A stretch of DNA of 64,000 nt from Vibrio metschnikovii CIP 69.14 (GTDB taxonomy: Bacteria > Pseudomonadota > Gammaproteobacteria > Enterobacterales > Vibrionaceae). A program made the position numbers and the translations under genes. The notes beneath the pieces were generated by a model. That model made no database searches. It saw only the letters and a list, made by a program, of their open reading frames with translations, and was not told the origin of the DNA. This document shows positions 8,684-16,765 of this stretch, one piece after another (positions within the stretch are counted from its first letter, which is position 1; each line of letters opens with the position of its first letter). The DNA lies in contig NZ_ACZO01000006.1 of assembly GCF_000176155.1 (NCBI RefSeq), forward strand, positions 620,001 through 684,000. The letters are read 5' to 3'.

Positions 8684-9659
8684 TTATAACTCAACAGCAA
8701 CACTCATGCCCATTCTTAACCCATCAACGGGTTGTGTGGGACGAGCCTCAACTTCAAAGGTCCTTAGATCAAATCCTTGTGATGAGTCCGTTGAGCGCCA
8801 AGTGGCAAAATCGCCCATTACTGCGATGTGGGTCACGGTAAATTCAACATACTTATCCAACGCAGGTAAGAATGCTTTGAAGCTTGATCCTTGTTCAAAG
8901 TGGCGCAGTAGATCTTCTCGGACATTAAATACAGCCCAAGAGTCGGCGCGATCAACAACCGTAACAACCGGAAAGCCTTGTGGTGCGAGTTCACCGGCTT
9001 GCATTAACACCTGAGACACTTCACCATCAAACCAGCTTTCAATGCGAGTATCAGCGGGCATAAGCTTCTACTTCAGCCACTGCACCTGCGGCCATGCGTT
9101 CATTTTCAGAAGCGGCGAGTATGGTCTCTTTACGAGCCCCTTCTTTAGCCATTTCATACATTTGTAGAGCGGCATTTTCACTGTATCTGGCTGCACGCCA
9201 TTGAGTATTGGCTTCATCTCGTCTTTGCTCAGCAACAACGCCTTGTTCGAAGAGATTATTCACTCGTAAATAGGTTTTTTCAGCCAGATCAGCCGCCGCT
9301 TTTGCGGTTAGCCATTGGTCTCTTGCTGCTTGTATTTGTTGGCTACGTGAACCCGTTTCCGCTTCTTGAGCTAATGCGCCAGCCGCTCTTTGCCCCGCCA
9401 TCGCTTGTTCTAACTTAGCTTCGATTTCCGGACTATGAATGGTGAAAATTAGCTGACCTTTGCTGACGAGATCCCCTTTGCGAACAAAGACTTGATCGAT
9501 ACGTCCCGGCACTTTGGATGAGATACTGTATTGTTGAGACTCAATTTGTCCTTGGAGACGAATGGGTTGAGGCTGATAAGCTTGATAAAAGCTATAACCT
9601 ATCCAAGCGACGGCGGCGATGACAGAAATTACAATAACAGAAGATTTAACCGCTTTCAT
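8684..9659 (-). pseudogene. HlyD/YhiI-type membrane fusion protein, frameshifted
   Basis: Two overlapping frames make one HlyD-family adaptor. The first (from ATG 9659) has an N-terminal anchor (VIVISVIAAVAWIGYSF), a lipoyl half-motif (SKVPGRIDQVFVRKGDLVSKGQ) and the coiled-coil hairpin, and stops at 9051. The second (from about 9055 to 8684) carries the other lipoyl half and beta-barrel (ADTRIESWFDGEVSQVLMQA, PVDGLRMGMSVAVEL). Removing one C from the GGG at 9056-9058 (CCC on the coding strand, context GCCCGC) restores a 324-residue chain through ...AYAADTRIES. The start overlaps the stop of the TolC-like gene (ATGA). Either a real recent frameshift or a base-call error. Confidence 0.85.
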
Positions 9660-11077
9660 GAAGGTTCCCTTTGTGAATCGACAAGGTGATTGGGCAGCAT
9701 CGTTAAAGGAACTGCCATCTGCTTATAATGAGAGAAAGTTTGCATCTCACTCGATAAGGCTAAAAGCTTACTCAGAGAAATGAGATAGTTAAAACCAGCC
9801 ACGGCTTGTTGAGTTTTAATGCTGGCTAAATAAAGTTCGGCATCGACAACGTCAAGCGAAGTGGCCAGACCTTGATTAAAGGCTTTTTGACGTAATGATA
9901 AGTTTTCTTGTGCCAAGCGTAAGCTTGAATTAAGCCCTTGTGCTTCTTCTAGAGCTTGTTCGGCTTCTTTATAGGTTTTTTCAACCAATACCGTTAAATC
10001 TTGTTCTGCTTGGGCGCGCAAATAGCGGACTTGTGAGACTAAGCTATTGGCTGCTTTCACTTGGTGGCTACGCCCAGTATTTTCAATTAAAGGCACACTG
10101 ACGCCAACGCCAACGAGCCAATCGGGTTTCATTTGGCCCGCTAATGAGTCATCCTCATGTAAGCTATAGTTACCAAATAGATACACCTCTGGGTAGTATT
10201 TCCCTTTCTCAGCCTTGATAAGGCTATTGGCTTGTTTCTCTTTTGCGCTGAGCAGATCAAGGCCAGGATAGGTTGCTAAGGTTTGCTGTATAAAAGCACT
10301 CAAAGGAGGAAGGCTTTGGTTAATAAACAGCTGTCCACTTGGTTCAACAGGCTGATGTTGATTAAGTATTTGAGTTAAAGCACTTTGTGCAATATCTAAA
10401 TCTTTTTCTGATTTTTTACGATCAATCGTTGCCTTATCAAGGGAAGCTTCGGCTTGTAGACGCTCAACTAAAGCGATTTGACCTTGTTGCTCAAGTTTAA
10501 GGGCCTTATCTCGATGCTGAGTCAATCCTTGCTCAACGGCAAGCCGAGTTTGTAACACTTCGCGTGCTAAAACCACACTAAAGTAGTACTTGGCTAAATC
10601 TTCGTAGCGTGCTTGGGTTACCATCGCTAATTGACTTTGTGCTTCTTCTTTTCTGCCTTGAGCGGCCGTTTGAGCGGCGGTAATACGTCCACCGGTAAAA
10701 ATAGGCCATACCGCTCGAATCGAAGAACTAAAAATATCACGTTCAGTGATCGTTGAGCTAAGGGACCCCAATTGATTTAATGGCGGCGGCAAGGTCGGTA
10801 AGTGAGCCCCGCTGCTGCCTACAATTTGTTGTACGGATAAAGTGACATCTTTATCAAGCCGAGTATAGCTGGCTCCTAATGAAACCGAAGGAAGATTAAG
10901 ATTTGCCGTAGAATCTTGGAGGTGCTGATAGTGCTCCACACTGGCTCGTTCGGCGGCTAATGAGTGGTTGCTTTGCTGCAAAATATCCCAAGCTTGCTGA
11001 AACGAAATCGGCATGGCATGGACAGAAGCACTACCCAGCAACGAGCACAACGTCAAAGTAATGGTTTTTAGCTTCAT
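9656..11077 (-). CDS. TolC-family outer membrane efflux protein
   Basis: From ATG 11077 the product begins MKLKTITLTLCSLLGSASVHA, a clear signal peptide. About 450 residues of the internally duplicated outer-membrane efflux fold follow, with long alpha-helical coiled coils (for example ARYEDLAKYYFSVVLAREVL and QGLATSLDVVDAELYLASI). The GLATSLDVVDAE block is the typical C-terminal repeat motif of TolC homologues. An upstream in-frame extension to 11167 lacks any signal-peptide character and is not used. It is the first gene of a four-gene operon, overlapping hlyD by ATGA. It provides the outer-membrane exit duct for the adjacent exporter. Confidence 0.9.
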   Translation of the reverse strand: MKLKTITLTLCSLLGSASVHAMPISFQQAWDILQQSNHSLAAERASVEHYQHLQDSTANLNLPSVSLGASYTRLDKDVTLSVQQIVGSSGAHLPTLPPPLNQLGSLSSTITERDIFSSSIRAVWPIFTGGRITAAQTAAQGRKEEAQSQLAMVTQARYEDLAKYYFSVVLAREVLQTRLAVEQGLTQHRDKALKLEQQGQIALVERLQAEASLDKATIDRKKSEKDLDIAQSALTQILNQHQPVEPSGQLFINQSLPPLSAFIQQTLATYPGLDLLSAKEKQANSLIKAEKGKYYPEVYLFGNYSLHEDDSLAGQMKPDWLVGVGVSVPLIENTGRSHQVKAANSLVSQVRYLRAQAEQDLTVLVEKTYKEAEQALEEAQGLNSSLRLAQENLSLRQKAFNQGLATSLDVVDAELYLASIKTQQAVAGFNYLISLSKLLALSSEMQTFSHYKQMAVPLTMLPNHLVDSQREPS

Positions 11078-11198
11078 GTTACCGTTCAGAGTTCGATTTA
11101 GAGTGATTACTCTATAGTAGCGAGTTTTTTTTCGAGAGAGTAGTATTTTGTTGTAACAAGAGTTCAAAGCCGATTCGTTACTACGAATCAGCTTTGAT

Positions 11199-11432
11199 TT
11201 ATCGATGAGGGAAATGGGGACAGAAGAAATCTGCTCGCCAAATCAATTTCTTCGTGCCTTGCATCGTAGTGAGCACATCCTTGCCCGACATTTGTGGAAA
11301 AGCGAATAATACGCGGACTTGTTCATCGTTTTCTACCGCCAGTTCGTAAGCCCGAACATGAGTAAACGTTGACAGAAGATGCTCGCTTAGCATGTCTCGT
11401 GAAAGGCATATACCTAAAGCATCTTTTTCCAT
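11199..11432 (-). CDS. Small hypothetical protein
   Basis: A 77-residue frame starts at ATG 11432 with a strong AGGAGG site 8-9 bp upstream, which is the main support for its reality. The product (MEKDALGICLSRDML...) is soluble, with a mixed alpha/beta look and a C-terminal RADFFCPHFPHR tail. I recognise no family. It lies upstream of the efflux operon on the same strand but about 120 bp away, so it may be separately transcribed. A CRP-like palindrome is found about 165 bp upstream of the start. Confidence 0.6.
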   Translation of the reverse strand: MEKDALGICLSRDMLSEHLLSTFTHVRAYELAVENDEQVRVLFAFPQMSGKDVLTTMQGTKKLIWRADFFCPHFPHR

Positions 11433-11593
11433 AATGACTTTCCTCCTGACGATGTAAAATGAGATAAGTCAATCGTTCCTAATCTATTTAAATGATTATG
11501 ATGAATAGGGAATGATTGATGATTTAACACCTCACTGCACTTATCAGTATATAGAAGAACGTACCTGTTGAGTAAAAAATAAGCGACATTATA

Positions 11594-11609
11594 AGTGATC
11601 GATGTCACA
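11594..11609. promoter_or_regulatory. CRP/FNR-like palindrome
   Basis: AGTGATCGATGTCACA matches the CRP half-sites (TGTGA, six-base spacer, TCACA) at all positions except the first T. It is in the 464 bp gap between the small gene at 11199-11432 and cheV at 11897. No gene is evident in this gap; a poor frame at 11414-11704 overlaps the ribosome-binding site of the small gene and is rejected. Either neighbour could be the target. Confidence 0.45.
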
Positions 11610-11896
11610 TATTGATATGCAAAAGAGTTTCTATTGAGGTGTGATTTTTCCCATTTTAGTGGGTTAATCATTGGTTCTGTGGTGCTTCTTTTACAACTAC
11701 TCATCTATATTCATAGACTTGCTGGCAATAGCACGGTTTAAGGGAGCCATGGCGGATTAACGAGAGACTTTTTTCTTGGTAATTGGGTATAGATAACAAA
11801 TTAAATAAACAATCTACCCCATTATCATTTTCTTTGGACGACTTGCGTATATACTACAAAAAGGAACGAACTTAACGCTTTGCCGAAAAGATGTGA

Positions 11897-12874
11897 ATGA
11901 TTATGAGCAATCCAAATAATACAATTTTATTAGAAAGTGGTACTAATGAGCTGGAAATTATTGAATTCCATCTAGAAAAACTATTACCTAGTGGTGAGAC
12001 GAAAACCTGTTACTACGGGATTAACGTTGCCAAAGTACGAGAAGTCATTCGTGTACCTGAAACCACCGATTATCCCAATGCACAGCCTCACATGATAGGG
12101 GTCTTTTCTTCTCGGGAAATATTAACACCCTTAGTCGATCTTGCTGGTTGGCTTGGTGTTCCCACTCGCCCAGATATTAAGAACAAATACGTTATAGTGA
12201 CCGATTTTAACCGTATGACAAACGGATTTTTAATTGACAGTATTAGTCGAATTCACCGTATTTCGTGGAATGATGTTGAGTCACCGAGTCAATTTTTAGA
12301 AGCTGGTGAGCAAGACTGTGTCGTTGCCGTCGTCCGTAAAGACAAAAAGCTGATCATGATTTTAGATTTTGAGAAAATCATTGCTGACATCAACCCAGAA
12401 TTAAGTATGGGTAAATACGATGTTAAAATGGATCGTTCGATTGATTTAAATCAGAAAATGGTCAGCAAACGCAATGCTAAAACGATCATGGTAGTCGATG
12501 ATTCGGCATTTATTCGTAGTATGATTCAAGAAACGCTGAGTTCAGCTGGTTATAACGTGATTGCTTGTAAAGATGGGGGAGAAGCGTACGAAAAGCTAAT
12601 GGATATTCAGCGTGTGGCCAAAGAAGAGAATACCTCCGTTAGTGAGTTGGTAAATGCCATCGTGACTGATGTAGAAATGCCGCGTATGGATGGGATGCAT
12701 TTAGTCAAACGGTTACGTGAGAATGAAGCATATAACCAAACACCAATCATCATGTTCTCATCATTAATGAGCGATGATAACCGAGCTAAAGCGCTTGCTC
12801 TAGGTGCTAACGACACTATCACTAAACCTGAAATTGGTAAGATGGTCGGTTTGATGGATAGTTTTATTTTTTAA
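11897..12874 (+). CDS. cheV: Chemotaxis protein CheV (CheW-receiver fusion)
   Basis: The 325-residue protein has an N-terminal CheW-like coupling domain (residues about 15-170: YYGINVAKVREVIRVPE, GVFSSREILTPLVDLAGWLG) and a C-terminal receiver domain (TIMVVDDSAFIRSMIQETL) with the phospho-acceptor aspartate in AIVTDVEMPRMDG and the lysine in DTITKPE. This is the standard CheV arrangement, a phosphorylatable coupling protein that links chemoreceptors to CheA. Two ATGs, at 11897 and 11903, are possible starts. No other chemotaxis genes lie near, as is usual for Vibrio cheV paralogues. Confidence 0.93.
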   Translation: MIMSNPNNTILLESGTNELEIIEFHLEKLLPSGETKTCYYGINVAKVREVIRVPETTDYPNAQPHMIGVFSSREILTPLVDLAGWLGVPTRPDIKNKYVIVTDFNRMTNGFLIDSISRIHRISWNDVESPSQFLEAGEQDCVVAVVRKDKKLIMILDFEKIIADINPELSMGKYDVKMDRSIDLNQKMVSKRNAKTIMVVDDSAFIRSMIQETLSSAGYNVIACKDGGEAYEKLMDIQRVAKEENTSVSELVNAIVTDVEMPRMDGMHLVKRLRENEAYNQTPIIMFSSLMSDDNRAKALALGANDTITKPEIGKMVGLMDSFIF

Positions 12875-12933
12875 TAATAATCAATATAGCGATAAGCTTC
12901 TCGTTAGCGTTGTATAGATAAAGAATAGGTACT

Positions 12934-13626
12934 ATGGCGAACGTCTTTATTATAGTTGCTCTTTTGGTTGGTTTTTTTCTATTCATTCAAAAATATTTAA
13001 TTCGTAATGATGATAGTAAAGATTACACTTACAAAAAAAGTGGTCCGTTACTGAATGCCGCAGAAAGTACCTTTTTTAATGCATTAAGAGCCGCCGTCGG
13101 TGAGCACGGTATTGTGCTGGCAAAAGTAAGCATGACCCATGCTGTTATGCCCAAACCATTGAAGAACAAAAAACAATGGTTTATTGCTCATAGCCGGATT
13201 GCTAAGCATTATTTTAGTTTTGTGGTTTGCGATGCAAGAACGTTAGAACCACGAGTCATCATGGAACTCGATGATGGAAAACCGTTAAATAAAGGAAAAA
13301 TAGAGCGACAAAAGTTGTTACTGCAAGTATGTCAGTCAGCTAATATTCCATTAATTGGCGCCAATATTAAATACAGTTATCAAGTGGGTAAACTACGCCG
13401 ATTGCTTGCCGCACATATTGATCTTATTGAGCCGGATAAAGAAGTTCGTTTTTGTAAGCGTTGTGGTAGCCCAATGGTCATCAAGACAGCCAGCCAAGGT
13501 GAGTTTAAAGGCCGACGATTTTTCACTTGTAGTCGTTTACCTCATTGTACCTATACTGAGAATTATAACGTTGTTTTTGAAACTGATGAAGCTGAACCGG
13601 TATCCGAAATAAAACGGCTAAATTGA
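12934..13626 (+). CDS. DUF2726 protein with C-terminal zinc finger
   Basis: The product has an N-terminal membrane anchor (VFIIVALLVGFFLFIQKYLI), a DUF2726 domain with the VVCDARTLEPRVIMELDDG core that resembles a restriction-endonuclease-like fold, and a C-terminal topoisomerase-type C4 zinc finger (RFCKRCGSPMVIK ... RRFFTCSRLPHCTYTEN, cysteines in CxxC...CxxxxxC spacing). DUF2726 proteins are suspected nucleic-acid-binding proteins. Function is not established. The last bases overlap by nine with the end of the convergent diguanylate cyclase gene. Confidence 0.8.
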   Translation: MANVFIIVALLVGFFLFIQKYLIRNDDSKDYTYKKSGPLLNAAESTFFNALRAAVGEHGIVLAKVSMTHAVMPKPLKNKKQWFIAHSRIAKHYFSFVVCDARTLEPRVIMELDDGKPLNKGKIERQKLLLQVCQSANIPLIGANIKYSYQVGKLRRLLAAHIDLIEPDKEVRFCKRCGSPMVIKTASQGEFKGRRFFTCSRLPHCTYTENYNVVFETDEAEPVSEIKRLN

Positions 13627-14730
13627 ATCAGCTTGTGAAAGTTCAGTATAATCTTTGCTGGCTGATGATTGACAAATACAGACTTGATTTCGGCCATTTT
13701 TTTTCGCTTTATACAGTTCCATATCCGCTAATTTAATTAACTCATTCAAGTTATCCCCGCTGCGATACTCACAAATACCGACACTGAGTGTTAACTGGAT
13801 AGCTTGTTGTTTAGAAAATGAGTAATTAGCAACAAGATTGCGTAGCCTTTCGCCGATTTGCTCTGCCTGTAACAGTGAATGATCAAAGAGAGTAATACAA
13901 AACTCTTCCCCACCAATTCGAAATAAGTTTTTCTCCCCAACATGTTGAGCAAATAATCGACATGTTTCTACTAGCACTTTATCGCCAGTATCATGGCCAA
14001 ACTGATCGTTGATTTGTTTGAAGTAATCTAAATCAATAATCAATAAGCAAAGCGAGGTATTTGGGCTCTTGTTTTGCTCAAAATAGTCAAATGCAGAATG
14101 CAGCGAAAGTCGATTATGAGCTCCAGTTAATGGGTCTCGAGTGGCTAAATGAGTCAGCGTAAATTCAATTTTATGGCGATTAGATTCATAAAGATGAGCA
14201 ATAAACCAAAGGCCGCTATAGCAAAAACTAAAATTAATCAGTATAGGTATGGCATTAGGATACGATGAGTAGGGGAGCTGAATAAACAAAAGGCAACTGA
14301 TGATCACGACGATCATACCGGTTACTACTCCGCCTAGTTTCTGACCCAGAAAGACGTAAAGTACCACCGGAGCCAATAAGCCCCATATAAAGGTCCCATT
14401 GCTAATCGGTTGTAGATAAGTTGCTAACACTATGATCGTTAATAGGACACAAACGTAAGACTGAGCATGGCGCTCAGAGTAGTCATTCTGTTTAGCGTAT
14501 TGATGAACATAGAAAGAGTAGCCTGAAAACAGAACTTCAATACTCGCTAGGCCGAGTGCTTGATGGTAGGCAACGTTGAAGACTGCCATAGAGAGAGCAA
14601 TAAAACACAAAAATAAGCTCAGTCCGCGAAGTACGGACGCTCTTAGCGTTTGTGAATGATTAAACAGTTTTGCATCCATGTTCTGCCGACTCAATTGCAT
14701 ATTCGTTCGAATAGCCGTTATAGTACCCAT
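13618..14730 (-). CDS. Membrane-bound diguanylate cyclase (GGDEF)
   Basis: The 370-residue protein has about six membrane helices in the first 190 residues, then a GGDEF domain opening THLATRDPLTGAHNR. The active-site loop is GGEEF, with the metal-binding aspartate in LIIDLDYFKQINDQFGHD and a terminal MELYKAKKNGRNQV. All catalytic elements look intact, so synthesis of cyclic-di-GMP is expected. The inhibitory I-site (RxxD before GGEEF) is missing: the aligned positions are V and K. Product feedback should therefore be weak. The membrane sensor is of MHYT-unlike, unassigned type. ATGs at 14700 and 14679 are alternative starts. Confidence 0.9.
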   Translation of the reverse strand: MGTITAIRTNMQLSRQNMDAKLFNHSQTLRASVLRGLSLFLCFIALSMAVFNVAYHQALGLASIEVLFSGYSFYVHQYAKQNDYSERHAQSYVCVLLTIIVLATYLQPISNGTFIWGLLAPVVLYVFLGQKLGGVVTGMIVVIISCLLFIQLPYSSYPNAIPILINFSFCYSGLWFIAHLYESNRHKIEFTLTHLATRDPLTGAHNRLSLHSAFDYFEQNKSPNTSLCLLIIDLDYFKQINDQFGHDTGDKVLVETCRLFAQHVGEKNLFRIGGEEFCITLFDHSLLQAEQIGERLRNLVANYSFSKQQAIQLTLSVGICEYRSGDNLNELIKLADMELYKAKKNGRNQVCICQSSASKDYTELSQADSI

Positions 14731-14981
14731 TTGCCTTCACCAATCAACGTTATTTTTGAATCCAAATCACAAAAAGAGGAGCTAGTTCTAATTAACGGCC
14801 TTTTTAATTTTTGATGTGACCCGCTTTTTCTCTTTTTTTATGACTTACTCACGACCTACTATAAAGGGGGGATGACTATAGACTTAGACAGAAAGATTAG
14901 ATGATAACGGTTATTTTAGAGCAAAAAACCAGCAAGTTGATCGCGTAAGAGTCAGTTGATTCAAAAATAGTAAAAATCCAC

Positions 14982-15010
14982 TTGCACTGAGTAAAATCAA
15001 TCGCTAATAT
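14982..15010 (+). promoter_or_regulatory. Promoter of the tRNA-Val pair
   Basis: TTGCAC at 14982-14987 and TAATAT at 15005-15010 are separated by exactly 17 bp, about 20 bp before the first tRNA. The region after the -10 box is C-rich (CCACCCCG), resembling the GC-rich discriminator of stringently controlled stable-RNA promoters. The rest of 14731-14981 shows no gene. Confidence 0.7.
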
Positions 15011-15030
15011 CCACCCCGTTCTCAAGTGAT

Positions 15031-15107
15031 GCGTCCGTAGCTCAGCTGGTTAGAGTATCGCCTTGACATGGCGGGGGTCGGTGGTTCGAGTCCACTCGGA
15101 CGCACCA
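15031..15107 (+). tRNA. tRNA-Val (GAC)
   Basis: A full 77-nt cloverleaf with encoded CCA: acceptor GCGTCCG pairs with CGGACGC, the D-arm is GCTC...GAG, and the anticodon arm TCGCC-TTGACAT-GGCGG gives anticodon GAC. The T-arm has GTTCGAGTC. The sequence is close to E. coli tRNA-Val(GAC). Confidence 0.97.
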
Positions 15108-15127
15108 ATGTGAACAAGAAAAAATTT

Positions 15128-15204
15128 GGGTCTATAGCTCAGTTGGTTAGAGTACTACCTTGACATGGTAGGGGTCGGCAGTTCGAGTCTGCCTAGACCC
15201 ACCA
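15128..15204 (+). tRNA. tRNA-Val (GAC), second copy
   Basis: A 77-nt cloverleaf: acceptor GGGTCTA/TAGACCC, anticodon arm CTACC-TTGACAT-GGTAG giving GAC, T-arm GTTCGAGTC, and encoded CCA. The two genes share D-loop and anticodon loop but differ in acceptor and anticodon stems, so they are diverged copies and not a recent duplication. They are probably one transcript, ended by the terminator at 15215. Confidence 0.97.
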
Positions 15205-15214
15205 AATTTTAGAC

Positions 15215-15241
15215 AAAGCCCGCTCTCAGCGGGTTTTGTTG
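15215..15241 (+). terminator. Rho-independent terminator of the tRNA operon
   Basis: AAAGCCCGC (15215-15223), loop TCTCA, then GCGGGTTTT (15229-15237) followed by a T-rich stretch. This is a classic intrinsic terminator 10 bp after the second tRNA. Confidence 0.9.
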
Positions 15242-15430
15242 TTTCTGCCCCTAAATTCCCTTTCTTGTTCTCCCTTACTTTTTTACCGTTTTCCACACGG
15301 TCAATGATCTAGCAATATCTGTTAATGCCTATCATTAGTATTCAATAGCGTTTAATGATTGATTATTGTTATAATATTACAATTTTCTCATTCAGTTTCT
15401 TCTTCTCAATCAACAAACGAGTTTAATCCA

Positions 15431-16645
15431 ATGATAAAACGCCCACCGGTTGCTCTTCTTAATGATTGGCAGCTTCTTTCCCCGGCAGGAAAAGTTTTGG
15501 TCGCGAATAGCCTAAGTTTTAACTTAGGTTTCTATATGTTGATGCCTTATTTAGCTGACCATTTACAAGGTTTAGGCTTAAGTAGCGCCTATATTGGACT
15601 GGTTATCGGTTTACGAGTTCTTAGTCAACAGGGGCTATTTTTAGTTGGAGGCACTCTCGGTGATTGGTTTGGTTATAAACCGATGATTTTGTTTGGTTGT
15701 ATAGTTCGTATTGTCGGTTTTTTGATGCTTGCCTTGAGTGTTGAATTACCGTGGATTATCGTTGGAGCTTTCGCCACTGGATTTGCTGGCGCACTGTTTA
15801 CACCGAGTAGTCAAGCGTTTCTGGCTGCGGAATATCCTGAAAATCAACAACGAAATCGAGTCTTTGCATTACAAAACCTTGCTAGTGAAGCCGGCATGTT
15901 ATTAGGGCCTTTGCTTGGTTTGATGTTATTAAGCGTTAGTTTCATGTTAGTCGGGGTGTTATCTGCTGGTATTTTTGCCCTCTTACTGTTGTTGCAATGG
16001 TTTTTTCTACCGGCTCAAAAACATAAAATAAACCGCTCAGCTCAACAGCCATTTTGGCGAGATTGGCTAGAGATGTTACGCAATAAACCTTTTATGGCCT
16101 TTGTGATGGCCGCTTCTATTTATCAGGTGTTATTTCATCAACTGTACATGGCGATACCTTATCATGCGCGCGTAGAAACTAATGACCCTAGCATTATTAC
16201 TTGGGTATTTATGGTTTCGTCACTGATGGGGGTGACACTACAAATGATAATAAGCCGTTGGATAGATCGCTCATTAGGCACAGCAAAAGGGATGGGATGG
16301 GGAATGTCACTGATGGGAGGAGCATTCTTAATCCTTACTCTATCTTTTCCGCTTTGGCCTGCATTACCGTTTGTTTTATGCGCCGCATTACTCAGCTTTG
16401 GCTCAATGATGGTTTTTCCGTTACTGAGCGCTTACGTGCCTAATTTTGCTTCCTCAACGAAATTGGCTAGTTATTACGGTTTACAAGCTTGTATTGGCGG
16501 TATTTTTGCGTTTATTGGCAATAGTCTCGCGGGGTGGTTGTTAGGTTTAAATTTTTCAACCAACTGGATCTGGATAACATTAGCCTTATTAGGTGTTTTC
16601 TCTGGTGTATGGCTGCATCGACAAACGTCACGCTCATCGTTTTAA
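15431..16645 (+). CDS. MFS transporter, MdtH-like
   Basis: The product is a twelve-helix MFS protein of about 404 residues. The segment IGLVIGLRVLSQQGLFLVGGTLGDWFGYKPMILFG corresponds to helix 2, loop 2-3 and the A-motif. It resembles the matching region I recall in MdtH ([22 protein letters not shown]). I start at ATG 15431 (MIKRPPVAL) because the upstream extension uses TTG and has no family resemblance, though the Shine-Dalgarno there is weak. Export of toxic compounds is inferred. An AT-rich, partly symmetrical TTGTTATAATATTACAA stretch at about 15366 overlaps the likely promoter. Confidence 0.8.
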   Translation: MIKRPPVALLNDWQLLSPAGKVLVANSLSFNLGFYMLMPYLADHLQGLGLSSAYIGLVIGLRVLSQQGLFLVGGTLGDWFGYKPMILFGCIVRIVGFLMLALSVELPWIIVGAFATGFAGALFTPSSQAFLAAEYPENQQRNRVFALQNLASEAGMLLGPLLGLMLLSVSFMLVGVLSAGIFALLLLLQWFFLPAQKHKINRSAQQPFWRDWLEMLRNKPFMAFVMAASIYQVLFHQLYMAIPYHARVETNDPSIITWVFMVSSLMGVTLQMIISRWIDRSLGTAKGMGWGMSLMGGAFLILTLSFPLWPALPFVLCAALLSFGSMMVFPLLSAYVPNFASSTKLASYYGLQACIGGIFAFIGNSLAGWLLGLNFSTNWIWITLALLGVFSGVWLHRQTSRSSF

Positions 16646-16677
16646 AATCGTAAGGTAAAATTCAAGACTTGTTTAAC

Positions 16678-16726
16678 CACTCAAAGTTCGTCGTGCATCG
16701 AAACTTAGCACGATGAACTTTGAGTG
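16678..16726. terminator. Long hairpin between convergent genes
   Basis: CACTCAAAGTTCGTCGTGC (16678-16696) pairs with GCACGATGAACTTTGAGTG (16708-16726) with one mismatch in 19 bp and an 11-base loop. It lies between the stops of the MdtH-like gene and the fused permease gene. It probably ends or shields both transcripts, although no T-run follows it. Confidence 0.6.
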
Positions 16727-16765
16727 CCCGCAAAAAGCCAGTGATAGTTTTTGAGCTCCCCTGTT

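Noticed and set aside
11414..11704. 96-residue minus-strand frame
   Set aside because: No family, no ribosome-binding site, and it overlaps the well-supported start of the 11199-11432 gene.
15031..15204. tRNA genes as an attachment site for an integrated element
   Set aside because: No duplicated tRNA 3' end or integrase gene is visible in the following sequence.
15363..15390. Second Zur box before the MdtH-like gene
   Set aside because: The TTGTTATAATATTACAA stretch is only partly symmetrical and could simply be an AT-rich promoter.
15359..15430. Upstream TTG start for the MdtH-like gene
   Set aside because: The extra 24 residues are not like the family and TTG has no ribosome-binding site; ATG 15431 fits the family start.
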